Shown here: positions 41,923 through 50,254 of the stretch, piece by piece
How positions within the stretch are numbered: the stretch's first letter is position 1
Layout: every line of letters starts with the position of its first letter
DNA from: Chitinophaga pinensis
Lineage (GTDB): Bacteria; Bacteroidota; Bacteroidia; Chitinophagales; Chitinophagaceae
NCBI GenBank assembly: GCA_945876095.1
Contig: CAMCMP010000002.1
Span: 119,457 to 183,456, forward strand
Length of the DNA: 64,000 nt
Reading direction: 5' to 3'
Program-made: the position numbers and the translations under genes
Notes under the pieces: model-generated
Told to the model about the DNA's origin: nothing
Seen by the model: the letters and a program-made list of their open reading frames with translations, nothing else
Database searches by the model: none

Positions 41923-43581
41923 TTATTTTTTAAAACTAAGTACTTGATTTTGGTCTAATAATTTCTGTTTAAGTTTGGTATAATTTACCTTTTGTACATT
42001 CACTTGGTCATCAATTGCAATGGATGCAGCGGTTGCAGCTGATTCACCTAAAATCATAAAGACTGGCTCCATTCTTATTGAGCCAAAGGCGATATGGGAA
42101 GAAGAAATACAGATTGGTACTAGCAAGTTTTTACATTGGGATTCTTTTGGAATAATTGCTCGGTAAGATATTTCGTAAGGCTGAGGCGCACGAACTCCAA
42201 TATCTCCTTCATTTTGTACTGAACCATCTGGCATGATGATTCGTTGAATATTATGTGAATCTAAACTATAGGAACCCATACCAATGGATTCTGGTACAGC
42301 TTTTTTTGACATAACTTCATTTTCTGTCATCACATAATCACTCATCATTCTTCGCGCTTCTCTTACATAAATTTGATTGGGCCAGTTGCCGTTGTCTGTA
42401 AACTCATCTTTTGCAAGTCCCCAGGTATTGAATTCTTTTTGAACATCAGCGGGTATTCGGGGATCGGTAGCAATAAAATACAGTAATCCTTTTTGATAAT
42501 TCTCATGCTCTTGAATTATTTTTTTTCTTCTTTGGTAAGAAGCGTCTGGATAATCATAATTCATTCCAATATAGTCTGTGCTAAAGGGACCATGATTATT
42601 GACATCTGTTTTTTGATTGGGGATAGGATCAAATTTTTGAAATAATTCACGCCATCCTGAATTGAATACCCTGATGAGCAGTTCATATCGCGATGGGTCA
42701 TAGCCTACTGGTTTGGTAAATGCAACTTTATTATTAGGGTTAGTTGTTAAACACATGCGAAAGCAATAAGCTTGTACTTTTTTATCACCCTCCCCATTAA
42801 CGCCAACTTTTTCATTAGAGATCAATGGAAGTAGTCCGCTACTAGGACTACCTGGTACTTTGTAAGGATCAATTTTTGTTTTAAAATAATGGCCATGTTG
42901 AAATACACCTGTTTGTATTCCATTCCACCGCTCATTGTATTTATTGTTAGACTCCCTGCCAATCTCGTAGTTTACTTTTGCAGCAGCCATTAAATCTCCT
43001 TCATAAGTTGCGTCAATAAATATTTTTCCATTAAAAACTTTACCACTCAGTGTACGAACCGCAATTATTTTACCCGCTTGCATGGTAATACCCTTCTCAC
43101 GATCTATCCATTCTTCATTGAAGACAGTAAGATTATTTTCTTTGATATAATCATTGAATACATCTTCGGCAGCATGAGGCTCAAATATCCACATGGTTCT
43201 GGCATTGCCGTCTATTGCAGGCGTACCCTGGCCTTTATTTCCATAGGCTTCTTTTTTCTGCCATATCCAAGAACGATCCATTTGATAATGGAGAAAAATG
43301 CGGTGATAAAAATCTCTAGCCAGACCTCCAATAACTGATTTATTACCAATATCAGTAAAGCCCAATCCTCCCGAGGACAATCCTCCTAAATGCTTTGCAG
43401 GGGAAATGATTATTACTGATTTACCTAATTTTTTTGCCTGAACAGCAGCAATAACAGCTGCTGAAGTGCCTCCATAAATAATGATATCAGCTTCAAATTT
43501 CTTTTGCTCATTATTTATTTTGAAAGAAAGCTGGCTGATGAGTGTAATAAAAAGCAGCGTTTTAAGTAAGCATTTTTTCAT
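41923..43581 (-). CDS. Secreted FAD-dependent oxidoreductase (FAD_oxidored family)
   Basis: The product has 552 residues from the chosen start. After a signal-like segment (MKKCLLKTLLFITLISQLSF) comes the dinucleotide fold ADIIIYGGTSAAVIAAVQAKKLGKSVIIISPAKHLGGLSSGGLGFTD, typical of the FAD-dependent oxidoreductases that accompany polysaccharide-degradation genes in Bacteroidetes and Planctomycetes. DATYEGDLMAAAKVNYEIGRES is a further family block. The substrate is unknown. The frame is open to 43623, but the first 14 residues (MIKNYCHSTYQKNI) would precede the signal peptide. First gene of an operon with the sulfatase. Confidence 0.88.
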   Translation of the reverse strand: MKKCLLKTLLFITLISQLSFKINNEQKKFEADIIIYGGTSAAVIAAVQAKKLGKSVIIISPAKHLGGLSSGGLGFTDIGNKSVIGGLARDFYHRIFLHYQMDRSWIWQKKEAYGNKGQGTPAIDGNARTMWIFEPHAAEDVFNDYIKENNLTVFNEEWIDREKGITMQAGKIIAVRTLSGKVFNGKIFIDATYEGDLMAAAKVNYEIGRESNNKYNERWNGIQTGVFQHGHYFKTKIDPYKVPGSPSSGLLPLISNEKVGVNGEGDKKVQAYCFRMCLTTNPNNKVAFTKPVGYDPSRYELLIRVFNSGWRELFQKFDPIPNQKTDVNNHGPFSTDYIGMNYDYPDASYQRRKKIIQEHENYQKGLLYFIATDPRIPADVQKEFNTWGLAKDEFTDNGNWPNQIYVREARRMMSDYVMTENEVMSKKAVPESIGMGSYSLDSHNIQRIIMPDGSVQNEGDIGVRAPQPYEISYRAIIPKESQCKNLLVPICISSSHIAFGSIRMEPVFMILGESAATAASIAIDDQVNVQKVNYTKLKQKLLDQNQVLSFKK

Positions 43582-43808
43582 AATATTCTTTTGATAAGTT
43601 GAATGGCAGTAATTTTTTATCAATTACAACTTGATTTAAAGATATGTTTTTCTGGACCTTTTTGGTGCAATTTGAAGCGGTATTTAGACTTACAGTAGAA
43701 AGAATCCTTGTTGAAAGTAGGCAATTGTTAACCTTCCGGTAACATTAGCGTAAAGATTTGTTTACATTGAATAAGTTATTTTGCAAATAGTTATTTAATT
43801 TTTTCTAT

Positions 43809-43910
43809 ATGGAAAATCTACGTTTTTTATTACAAAAAATTTCAGCTGCCTTATTTGTAACCCTTTTCTCAGCGTTTTACCACGCGTTTAAAATTTACAA
43901 AATCCGTTAA
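43809..43910 (+). CDS. 33-residue membrane peptide, translationally coupled
   Basis: ATG at 43809 gives MENLRFLLQKISAALFVTLFSAFYHAFKIYKIR, with one hydrophobic helix and a basic C-terminus, so a single-span inner-membrane peptide is likely. Its TAA overlaps the ATG of the next gene (TAATG at 43908-43912), a typical coupling arrangement. No family is recognised. It could alternatively be a leader ORF that sets translation of the operon. Confidence 0.55.
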   Translation: MENLRFLLQKISAALFVTLFSAFYHAFKIYKIR

Positions 43911-44776
43911 TGGATAAAGTAAAAAAAAGAAAATTAGATATCCTTGTCCTTTCTGACGTCCATCTTGGCACTTATGGCTGCCACGCTACCGAGATACTTC
44001 ATTACCTTAAATCTGTAAAGCCTAAAATTGTAATTCTCAATGGTGATATCATTGATATATGGCAATTCAGTAAAAGATATTGGCCAAAGGCTCATATGAA
44101 AGTGATTAAACAAATCCTTCATTGGATGAGTAAGGGGGTTAAGATTTACTATATCACTGGCAATCACGATGAGATGCTGCGTAAGTTTGTTGGATTTAAA
44201 ATGGGTTCCTTAAGAATTGTAAATAAAGTGATACTGCCCTTAGAAAATGGTAAAACCGCCTGGTTTTTTCACGGCGATGTATTTGACATTACGATGCAAC
44301 ATAGCAAGTGGCTTGCAAAATTGGGCGCTATTGGATATGATACTTTGATATTGATTAACCGTGTTGTGAATTTTATTTCTGAAAAAGTATTTAAACGTGG
44401 AAAGCTTTCTCTCTCAAAAAAAATTAAAAATAGTGTTAAATCTGCAGTAAAATTTATTAACAGTTTTGAACAAACTGCTGCAGATATTGCTATTGAAAAT
44501 AAATATGACTTTGTAGTCTGTGGTCATATCCATCAACCAGAAATGAGGGAGATTAGTAACGATCAGGGTAAAACGATGTACCTCAATAGCGGAGATTGGA
44601 TTGAGAATTTAACCGCTCTAGAGTATGTTAACAATGAATGGAGTATTTATAGATTTAATGAAAATGAAATAAAGTTGGATAATAAGGAATCATCCATTAC
44701 TGAGGTGGATGACTTGAATGATGGTGAGCTATTCGATAATTTAGTAGAAGAATTTAATTTAATGCGTCAGAAATGA
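43910..44776 (+). CDS. UDP-2,3-diacylglucosamine diphosphatase-like metallophosphoesterase
   Basis: This is a 288-residue calcineurin-like phosphoesterase of the LpxH-related family. The five metal motifs are visible: SDVHLG (Asp16, His18), NGDIIDIW, TGNHDE, FHGDVFD and CGHIHQPE. LpxH removes UMP from UDP-2,3-diacylglucosamine in lipid A synthesis; proteins of this longer subfamily, encoded next to glycosyltransferases, may act on other lipids. The C-terminal tail (from about 262) is acidic. It overlaps the 33-aa ORF by one base and the glycosyltransferase by four (ATGA), so it is the core of a tightly coupled operon. Confidence 0.9.
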   Translation: MDKVKKRKLDILVLSDVHLGTYGCHATEILHYLKSVKPKIVILNGDIIDIWQFSKRYWPKAHMKVIKQILHWMSKGVKIYYITGNHDEMLRKFVGFKMGSLRIVNKVILPLENGKTAWFFHGDVFDITMQHSKWLAKLGAIGYDTLILINRVVNFISEKVFKRGKLSLSKKIKNSVKSAVKFINSFEQTAADIAIENKYDFVVCGHIHQPEMREISNDQGKTMYLNSGDWIENLTALEYVNNEWSIYRFNENEIKLDNKESSITEVDDLNDGELFDNLVEEFNLMRQK

Positions 44777-45861
44777 AAATATTATACGCGATACAAGGTA
44801 CTGGAAATGGGCATTTGAGCCGTGCAAGGGATATTATTCCAATACTCCAGCAAAAAGGTGAAGTTGATATTTTAGTAAGTGGTATTCAAGCAGACGTGTC
44901 ATTGCCTTATCCAGTTAAATATACTTTCAAAGGACTTAGTTTTATTTTTGGAAAAAAAGGGGGTGTAGACTTGATTGCAACCTATAAGAAAAGTAACTTA
45001 AAACAACTCTTTAAAGAAATCAATAGTCTTCCAGTAGAAGAATATGATTTGGTGATTAATGATTTTGAGCCAGTAAGTGCTTGGGCTTGCAAAATGAAAC
45101 ACAAGGCTTGTATTGGACTTAGCCATCAAAGTGCGGTGATCAATAAAAAATCCCCCAAGCCCAAAAAAATAGATCCTGTTGGAAAAGCAGTATTGAATAA
45201 CTACGCTCCAGTTACCGATTCATACGGTTTTCATTTTGAAAAATTTGATCAAAATATTTTTACTCCTGTTATACGCGACCAAATAAGAAATGCAATTGCT
45301 GAAACAAAAAAATATTACACTGTTTACCTCCCTGCTTATAGTGATGAAAGAATTATAAAAGTATTGTCAACTTTTAAAAATGTTCAGTGGGAGGTATTTA
45401 GTAAGCATACAAAAAAAGAGTACAAAGAGAAAAACATTCATATACGTCCGATTAATAATGATGATTTTATAGATAGCCTTATAAACTGTAAAGGAATTTT
45501 GTGTGGTGCAGGATTTGAAACACCAGCTGAAGCATTGTATTTAAAAAAGAAATTATTAGCGATTCCCATGAAAGGGCAGTATGAACAGCAGTGTAATGCA
45601 GCGGCTTTAAAAAAAATTGGAGTGCCAGTCATCAAAAGTTTGAAACAAAAGTATATTGCTACCATCCAAGCCTGGTTAGACTCTGATCAATACATTCCGG
45701 TTGATTATCCTGACGATACAGAAAAAATCATAGATATGGTTTTGAAAAAACATGGGGCTGCACCGGTCAATCCAAAGGCGATATTGGGAGAATCTATCTA
45801 CTCCGTTAAAAAACTAAAAAATAAAAGTCTAGGTAAAATATTACTTCAGCTTGCAGATTAA
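44773..45861 (+). CDS. GT-B fold glycosyltransferase
   Basis: The product has 362 residues and no signal peptide. The N-terminal AIQGTGNGHLSRARDIIPILQQKG, with the GNGHLSR loop, and the C-terminal GILCGAGFETPAEALYLKKKLLAIPMKGQYEQQCNAAALKKIG are the acceptor and nucleotide-sugar sites of the MurG-like/GT28 group (MJ1255-type family). It probably transfers a sugar to a lipid or envelope acceptor on the cytoplasmic face of the membrane. The operon context with an LpxH-like enzyme supports an envelope glycolipid role; the GH1 gene follows after only six bases. Confidence 0.88.
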   Translation: MKILYAIQGTGNGHLSRARDIIPILQQKGEVDILVSGIQADVSLPYPVKYTFKGLSFIFGKKGGVDLIATYKKSNLKQLFKEINSLPVEEYDLVINDFEPVSAWACKMKHKACIGLSHQSAVINKKSPKPKKIDPVGKAVLNNYAPVTDSYGFHFEKFDQNIFTPVIRDQIRNAIAETKKYYTVYLPAYSDERIIKVLSTFKNVQWEVFSKHTKKEYKEKNIHIRPINNDDFIDSLINCKGILCGAGFETPAEALYLKKKLLAIPMKGQYEQQCNAAALKKIGVPVIKSLKQKYIATIQAWLDSDQYIPVDYPDDTEKIIDMVLKKHGAAPVNPKAILGESIYSVKKLKNKSLGKILLQLAD

Positions 45862-45867
45862 CTAAAA

Positions 45868-47214
45868 ATGAGTTTTGCCAGAAAAGATTTCGGAGACAAT
45901 TTTAATTGGGGTGTTTCTACTGCAGCTTATCAAATAGAGGGCGCACATGATGCGGATGGAAAAGGCCTTTCTATCTGGGATAGTTTTTCTCAAAAAAAGA
46001 GAAATATCTTATTGGGCGAAAATGGAAATGAAGCCTGTAATTTTTATCAAAAATATGAAGAAGATATTGCGCTCATTCGCCAATTAAATATCCCAGTCTA
46101 TCGATTTTCTATTTCATGGTCTCGTATTTTTCCTGAAGGCATCGGTAAAGTTAATTCCGAGGGAATTGATTTTTACAATCGTTTAATCGATTGTTGTCTA
46201 GCTCAAGGCTTAATGCCTTGGGTAACATTGTATCACTGGGATTTACCAGACGCATTGCAACAAAAGGGTGGATGGGTTAATCGATCGATTGTTCAGTGGT
46301 TTAGTGAATTTGTTGAATGTTGTATTAATAATTTTGGCGATAGAGTAAAGCATTGGATGATATTAAATGAGCCAATGGTATTTACCGGTGCGGGTTATTT
46401 TTTAGGCGTTCATGCTCCGGGTAAAAAAGGCTTAGGCAATTTTTTAGCCGCTGCTCATCATGCTGCTTTATGTCAGGCCGAAGGAGGCAGAATAGTGAGG
46501 TCTCTTTGTGCTGATGCAAAAATAGGTACTACCTTCTCTTATTCATATCTTGAGCCCTACCGTCCTAACCTTGTTAGAGACTGTAAGGCTACCGCTAAAG
46601 TAGATGCCTTAATAAATAGGATGTTCATTGAGCCCTTGCTGGGCATGGGATATCCAATAAAAGATTTAGCAGTATTAAATAGAATTGAACGCTACATGAA
46701 GCAGGATGATGAGGTGAATCTTGCTTTCGATATGGACTTTATAGGCCTTCAAAATTATACGAGAGAATTAATTAAATATTCTCCCTTCGTACCTTTTGTC
46801 AATGCAAAAATCATCAAGGCTAGTAAAAGGAATGTACCCTATACTCAGATGGATTGGGAAGTATATCCTCCCAGCATTTATGAAGCCTTAAAAAAATTCA
46901 ATAGTTATCCTGCTATCAAAGAAATTATTGTTACAGAAAATGGAGTAGCTTTTAAAGATACATTGCAGGATGGAAGAATTGAAGACACCGATCGAGTTAA
47001 CTACTTGAAAGATCATATTGAACAGGTCTTGCGTGCTAAAAAAGAGGGGGTAAAAGTGAACGGATATTTTGTATGGACCCTTATGGATAATTTTGAATGG
47101 GCAGAGGGTTTCAACCCAAAATTTGGTTTGGTGCATATCGATTTTAAAACCCAACAAAGAATTGTTAAGGATTCAGGAAAATGGTATGCACAATTTCTTA
47201 ATCCGTCGATTTAA
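45868..47214 (+). CDS. Glycoside hydrolase family 1 beta-glycosidase
   Basis: The product has 448 residues, is cytoplasmic (no signal peptide) and complete. The N-terminal signature NFNWGVSTAAYQIEGAHDADGKGLSIWD, the acid/base Glu168 in LNEPMVF and the nucleophile Glu357 in IVTENGVAF are intact, as is the sugar-site WTLMDNFEWAEGF near the C-terminus. It is a retaining beta-glucosidase- or galactosidase-type enzyme. Its place as last gene of the LpxH-like/glycosyltransferase operon is odd for a catabolic enzyme and may mean it trims or recycles a glycolipid. Confidence 0.95.
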   Translation: MSFARKDFGDNFNWGVSTAAYQIEGAHDADGKGLSIWDSFSQKKRNILLGENGNEACNFYQKYEEDIALIRQLNIPVYRFSISWSRIFPEGIGKVNSEGIDFYNRLIDCCLAQGLMPWVTLYHWDLPDALQQKGGWVNRSIVQWFSEFVECCINNFGDRVKHWMILNEPMVFTGAGYFLGVHAPGKKGLGNFLAAAHHAALCQAEGGRIVRSLCADAKIGTTFSYSYLEPYRPNLVRDCKATAKVDALINRMFIEPLLGMGYPIKDLAVLNRIERYMKQDDEVNLAFDMDFIGLQNYTRELIKYSPFVPFVNAKIIKASKRNVPYTQMDWEVYPPSIYEALKKFNSYPAIKEIIVTENGVAFKDTLQDGRIEDTDRVNYLKDHIEQVLRAKKEGVKVNGYFVWTLMDNFEWAEGFNPKFGLVHIDFKTQQRIVKDSGKWYAQFLNPSI

Positions 47215-47232
47215 AAACTTCAAATTTAAAAA

Positions 47233-50193
47233 TCATTTTTTCTCTACCGAAATTTGAAAATCTTCAAAAGTGACGGTAGATACTTTCTGATCATTTGCTC
47301 CACCTGCTAATCCAATATCCATCTTAGTAGCCATCCCTGGAATATCTCCTGACTCGCGCGAAATTGTCCAATTTTTTCCATCTAGACTGTAATATCCAGT
47401 AAAGCTATTACCATGACGAACCAACTTAATCCATACTGGGATTGGGTTTTCTACTCCATAATTTTTGGATTTTGTGTTGTGCATAGATCCATCTCCAAAC
47501 TCATCCCATTGTGCTCCACAGCGTTTAGTGGTAGAAAAAAGAAGAAATGAACCTATGGTAGCAGGTTTCTTTCCATCACCTTTTGATAAGTCATTGCGCA
47601 CAAAAATACCTGCTCTAAACCATTCACTAATTCCTTCGCTAAATCGTACCACTTTTACTGTAGCTACAAAATTTCCTTCAATGGCTTGTTTAAGATAAAT
47701 CGTTCCATAAGAATCTTCCGCATGAAGAAAATCAGTTCCTGCAGCAGTGATCTCAAAATGATTTTGCTTTGCATCAAAATTAAATTTACTGGGTTTAGCT
47801 GTGGTGGTGGTGTAAGTTAAAAAAGACGCTTTAGAAATATCAATTTTTTGTACCGGATAAACATGAACCTTTATAGGTGGTTGATCACCGATTGTTATTG
47901 TATGAAATCCTATTGATGGGAGAACTGAAAAACTAATTTGTTTGGCCTCGTTTTCTTGAAAATGAATGGATTGAGCAGCTGTAAGTTTTCCATCTATTGT
48001 AAGAACCACTTTTTGTGTTAGACTTTCAGCTCGCATGTTCAATGCAACTGTAGTAACTTCTAATGAATCACCTACTGGTATTTCTTTAACATTTGATTGT
48101 AGGTTTCGATAAATTAGGTAAATAGGTTTACCTTTCACTGTTACCTCTTTGGTCAATGATTTCCCGATGGCAACTGAATGTTTTCCTGGATCACTAAATT
48201 TATATTTAAACTCAATTCTGCGCTCATTTTTAGCTATGAATGGAAGTTTTTTTGCACCAACTACTTTTCCATCTACATATAAAAAAATATCTTCCATTCC
48301 GGTTGAACCAGTATTGGAAACTTTTACACTAATTAAAAATTCATGACCAGTTATTGGTAAATCTATTGACTTAATATCTATGTTGTTAAAAGATAATTTA
48401 GTTGTGCCTTCTATTATTTCTTCAGGTTGATTGATTGGAGATTCAACAATGATATTATTTTCATAAAAGTTATCAACCAAGTAACAAGCGCAAAGTTTCA
48501 TCTCTCCTTGTTTTAGGTTGAAATAGGTATTGTCATAAACTTTCCATCCAGATGACATGTTCTGAAAAAATAACGCAACATTCTCGTTCGTTTCTGCTGG
48601 ATGAACATCGTGTATCAAATTATTTCTAACTACTGAGCCTGGACTCAATCCATATACTGCAATACCACCTTCATCATCACGTTTCATATTGGTGAAGGAT
48701 ACATGATTAAATTCTGCAAGATGGCTTCCATCACTTGTCTCTTCAATGTTTGGCCAAGACCCTAGTGTGATACCATAACTACCAACATTATTGATATAGT
48801 TATTACTAACGGTACTTCTGATTGCATTGTAAGTGGAAATTCCAGTGGCAGCTATTTCAATATTGGTAATCTTGTTAAATGAAATGGTATTATCACTCAC
48901 TACATCCTCCCAAATTTCTGGTTTGGGTACACCCGCTACAATAATACCGCTGCCTTTTGAATCATTGATTGTATTTCTACTAATTAAATTGTGATAAGAT
49001 CCAACTCCAAAATTGATGGCTGCTTGACTTACATTTTCAATGGTGTTCTTTAATAACTCACAGTTTTTTGCATATTGAAAGGTTACTGTTGCTCCACCGC
49101 CTGCTAGCGTATTTTGAAAGTTGAGATTGTAAAAACGTAAATTTCTAATTGGCTTTTCTCTTGTACCACTAGCGGATAATAGGTTACTAAGTTTTGGAAA
49201 AGATACCTCTGATAGATTAGGATCTTTAATCTCTTCACTTGGAATAAACTGAATCGTCTTATTTTTTTTATTATAAAACCATTCATTGGTAGTATCCATC
49301 AAGGCAGCTAAATTTTCTACATAATATTTTGGTGGAACAATGAGCATATCTGGCGAGGCAGTAGATAAATAGGCTCTATTATTTTTTTCGTCTACCCTTG
49401 CAATACTAGTATGTATTCCGCTCCAGCGAACGGTCATATGAATCCGGTTAGTTTCTATATCCTTCCATGATTTTAAATCGCCTGTTTTAAATTGAAAATA
49501 AACAGAATCGGTCGGCTGTCCATCAGTATAAAAAAATCCGCTGTTAGGAGTACGTGCTAAGGTTAGTCTTTTTCCATTGGCATATAAATCATTTATTTCC
49601 TCTCTTTGAATGGAAGCCTTCCAAGCTCCATTATTTTCTTTTGTCCAACCAGTAATTTTTTCACCTCCTGATATAATTGCTTTTTCACCTGGATAGGCTG
49701 CATAGGTAACATAGTAATCTTTAAGCTCATGATATTCGAATGCACCAGTAGGTAAGTCAGTCTCTACTCTTTCTCCTCCATCGGCTGCTGTAAACTCAAG
49801 TCCTTTATCGAATGAATAAACTCCCGCTCGAATTAAAACTAAAATGTCTCGACCAGTTCCTAATAAGTGAGGGGTTCCTTTAAAACGAGGATCAACAGCT
49901 TTTTTCTTTGGTTTATAGACGGTCATTTTTAATAAACGAACCGCCTCCTTTGCCTTTGATATTGTCGCAAATGGACCATCCGTATTATTTTTATTAGGGG
50001 CTGCTAGTTTGCCAGTCCAAGCGTCATTACCTTTTGGTGATACATAAAAGTCTGCCACATTAGTAGGTAAAGTATACTCCGATTTTTCTACCCCTCTCAC
50101 CATTCGCCCTTGCGATTTTACTTCCTTTGCAAATGACATCAGTAGTAAATTGATTAATAGGAACGGTGTAATTTTCTTAAGATAATTTTTCAT
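47233..50193 (-). CDS. Secreted right-handed beta-helix protein (GH141-like) with C-terminal LamG/DUF1349-like domain
   Basis: The product has 986 residues with a signal peptide (about 1-27). FYVSPKGNDAWTGKLAAPNKNNTDGPFATISKAKEAVRLLK is the standard opening of secreted parallel beta-helix glycan enzymes, and the beta-helix repeats cover about 340-600 (NTINDSKGSGIIVAGV, NNYINNVGSYGITLGS). Then come CARDB-like beta-sandwich segments (about 625-785) and a C-terminal DUF1349-like lectin-type domain (about 800-985; DGKNWTISRESGDIPG). The whole layout suits GH141-type enzymes (alpha-L-fucosidase or xylanase in characterised members), but I could not confirm catalytic residues. The longer frame start at 50202 adds only MFA. 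The GH3 gene lies 62 bases upstream on the same strand. Confidence 0.82.
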   Translation of the reverse strand: MKNYLKKITPFLLINLLLMSFAKEVKSQGRMVRGVEKSEYTLPTNVADFYVSPKGNDAWTGKLAAPNKNNTDGPFATISKAKEAVRLLKMTVYKPKKKAVDPRFKGTPHLLGTGRDILVLIRAGVYSFDKGLEFTAADGGERVETDLPTGAFEYHELKDYYVTYAAYPGEKAIISGGEKITGWTKENNGAWKASIQREEINDLYANGKRLTLARTPNSGFFYTDGQPTDSVYFQFKTGDLKSWKDIETNRIHMTVRWSGIHTSIARVDEKNNRAYLSTASPDMLIVPPKYYVENLAALMDTTNEWFYNKKNKTIQFIPSEEIKDPNLSEVSFPKLSNLLSASGTREKPIRNLRFYNLNFQNTLAGGGATVTFQYAKNCELLKNTIENVSQAAINFGVGSYHNLISRNTINDSKGSGIIVAGVPKPEIWEDVVSDNTISFNKITNIEIAATGISTYNAIRSTVSNNYINNVGSYGITLGSWPNIEETSDGSHLAEFNHVSFTNMKRDDEGGIAVYGLSPGSVVRNNLIHDVHPAETNENVALFFQNMSSGWKVYDNTYFNLKQGEMKLCACYLVDNFYENNIIVESPINQPEEIIEGTTKLSFNNIDIKSIDLPITGHEFLISVKVSNTGSTGMEDIFLYVDGKVVGAKKLPFIAKNERRIEFKYKFSDPGKHSVAIGKSLTKEVTVKGKPIYLIYRNLQSNVKEIPVGDSLEVTTVALNMRAESLTQKVVLTIDGKLTAAQSIHFQENEAKQISFSVLPSIGFHTITIGDQPPIKVHVYPVQKIDISKASFLTYTTTTAKPSKFNFDAKQNHFEITAAGTDFLHAEDSYGTIYLKQAIEGNFVATVKVVRFSEGISEWFRAGIFVRNDLSKGDGKKPATIGSFLLFSTTKRCGAQWDEFGDGSMHNTKSKNYGVENPIPVWIKLVRHGNSFTGYYSLDGKNWTISRESGDIPGMATKMDIGLAGGANDQKVSTVTFEDFQISVEKK

Positions 50194-50254
50194 AGCAAAC
50201 AATTCTTTAGCAATAACAGTTCTTTTTTATCATTATAAATTAGTAGTAAATATT

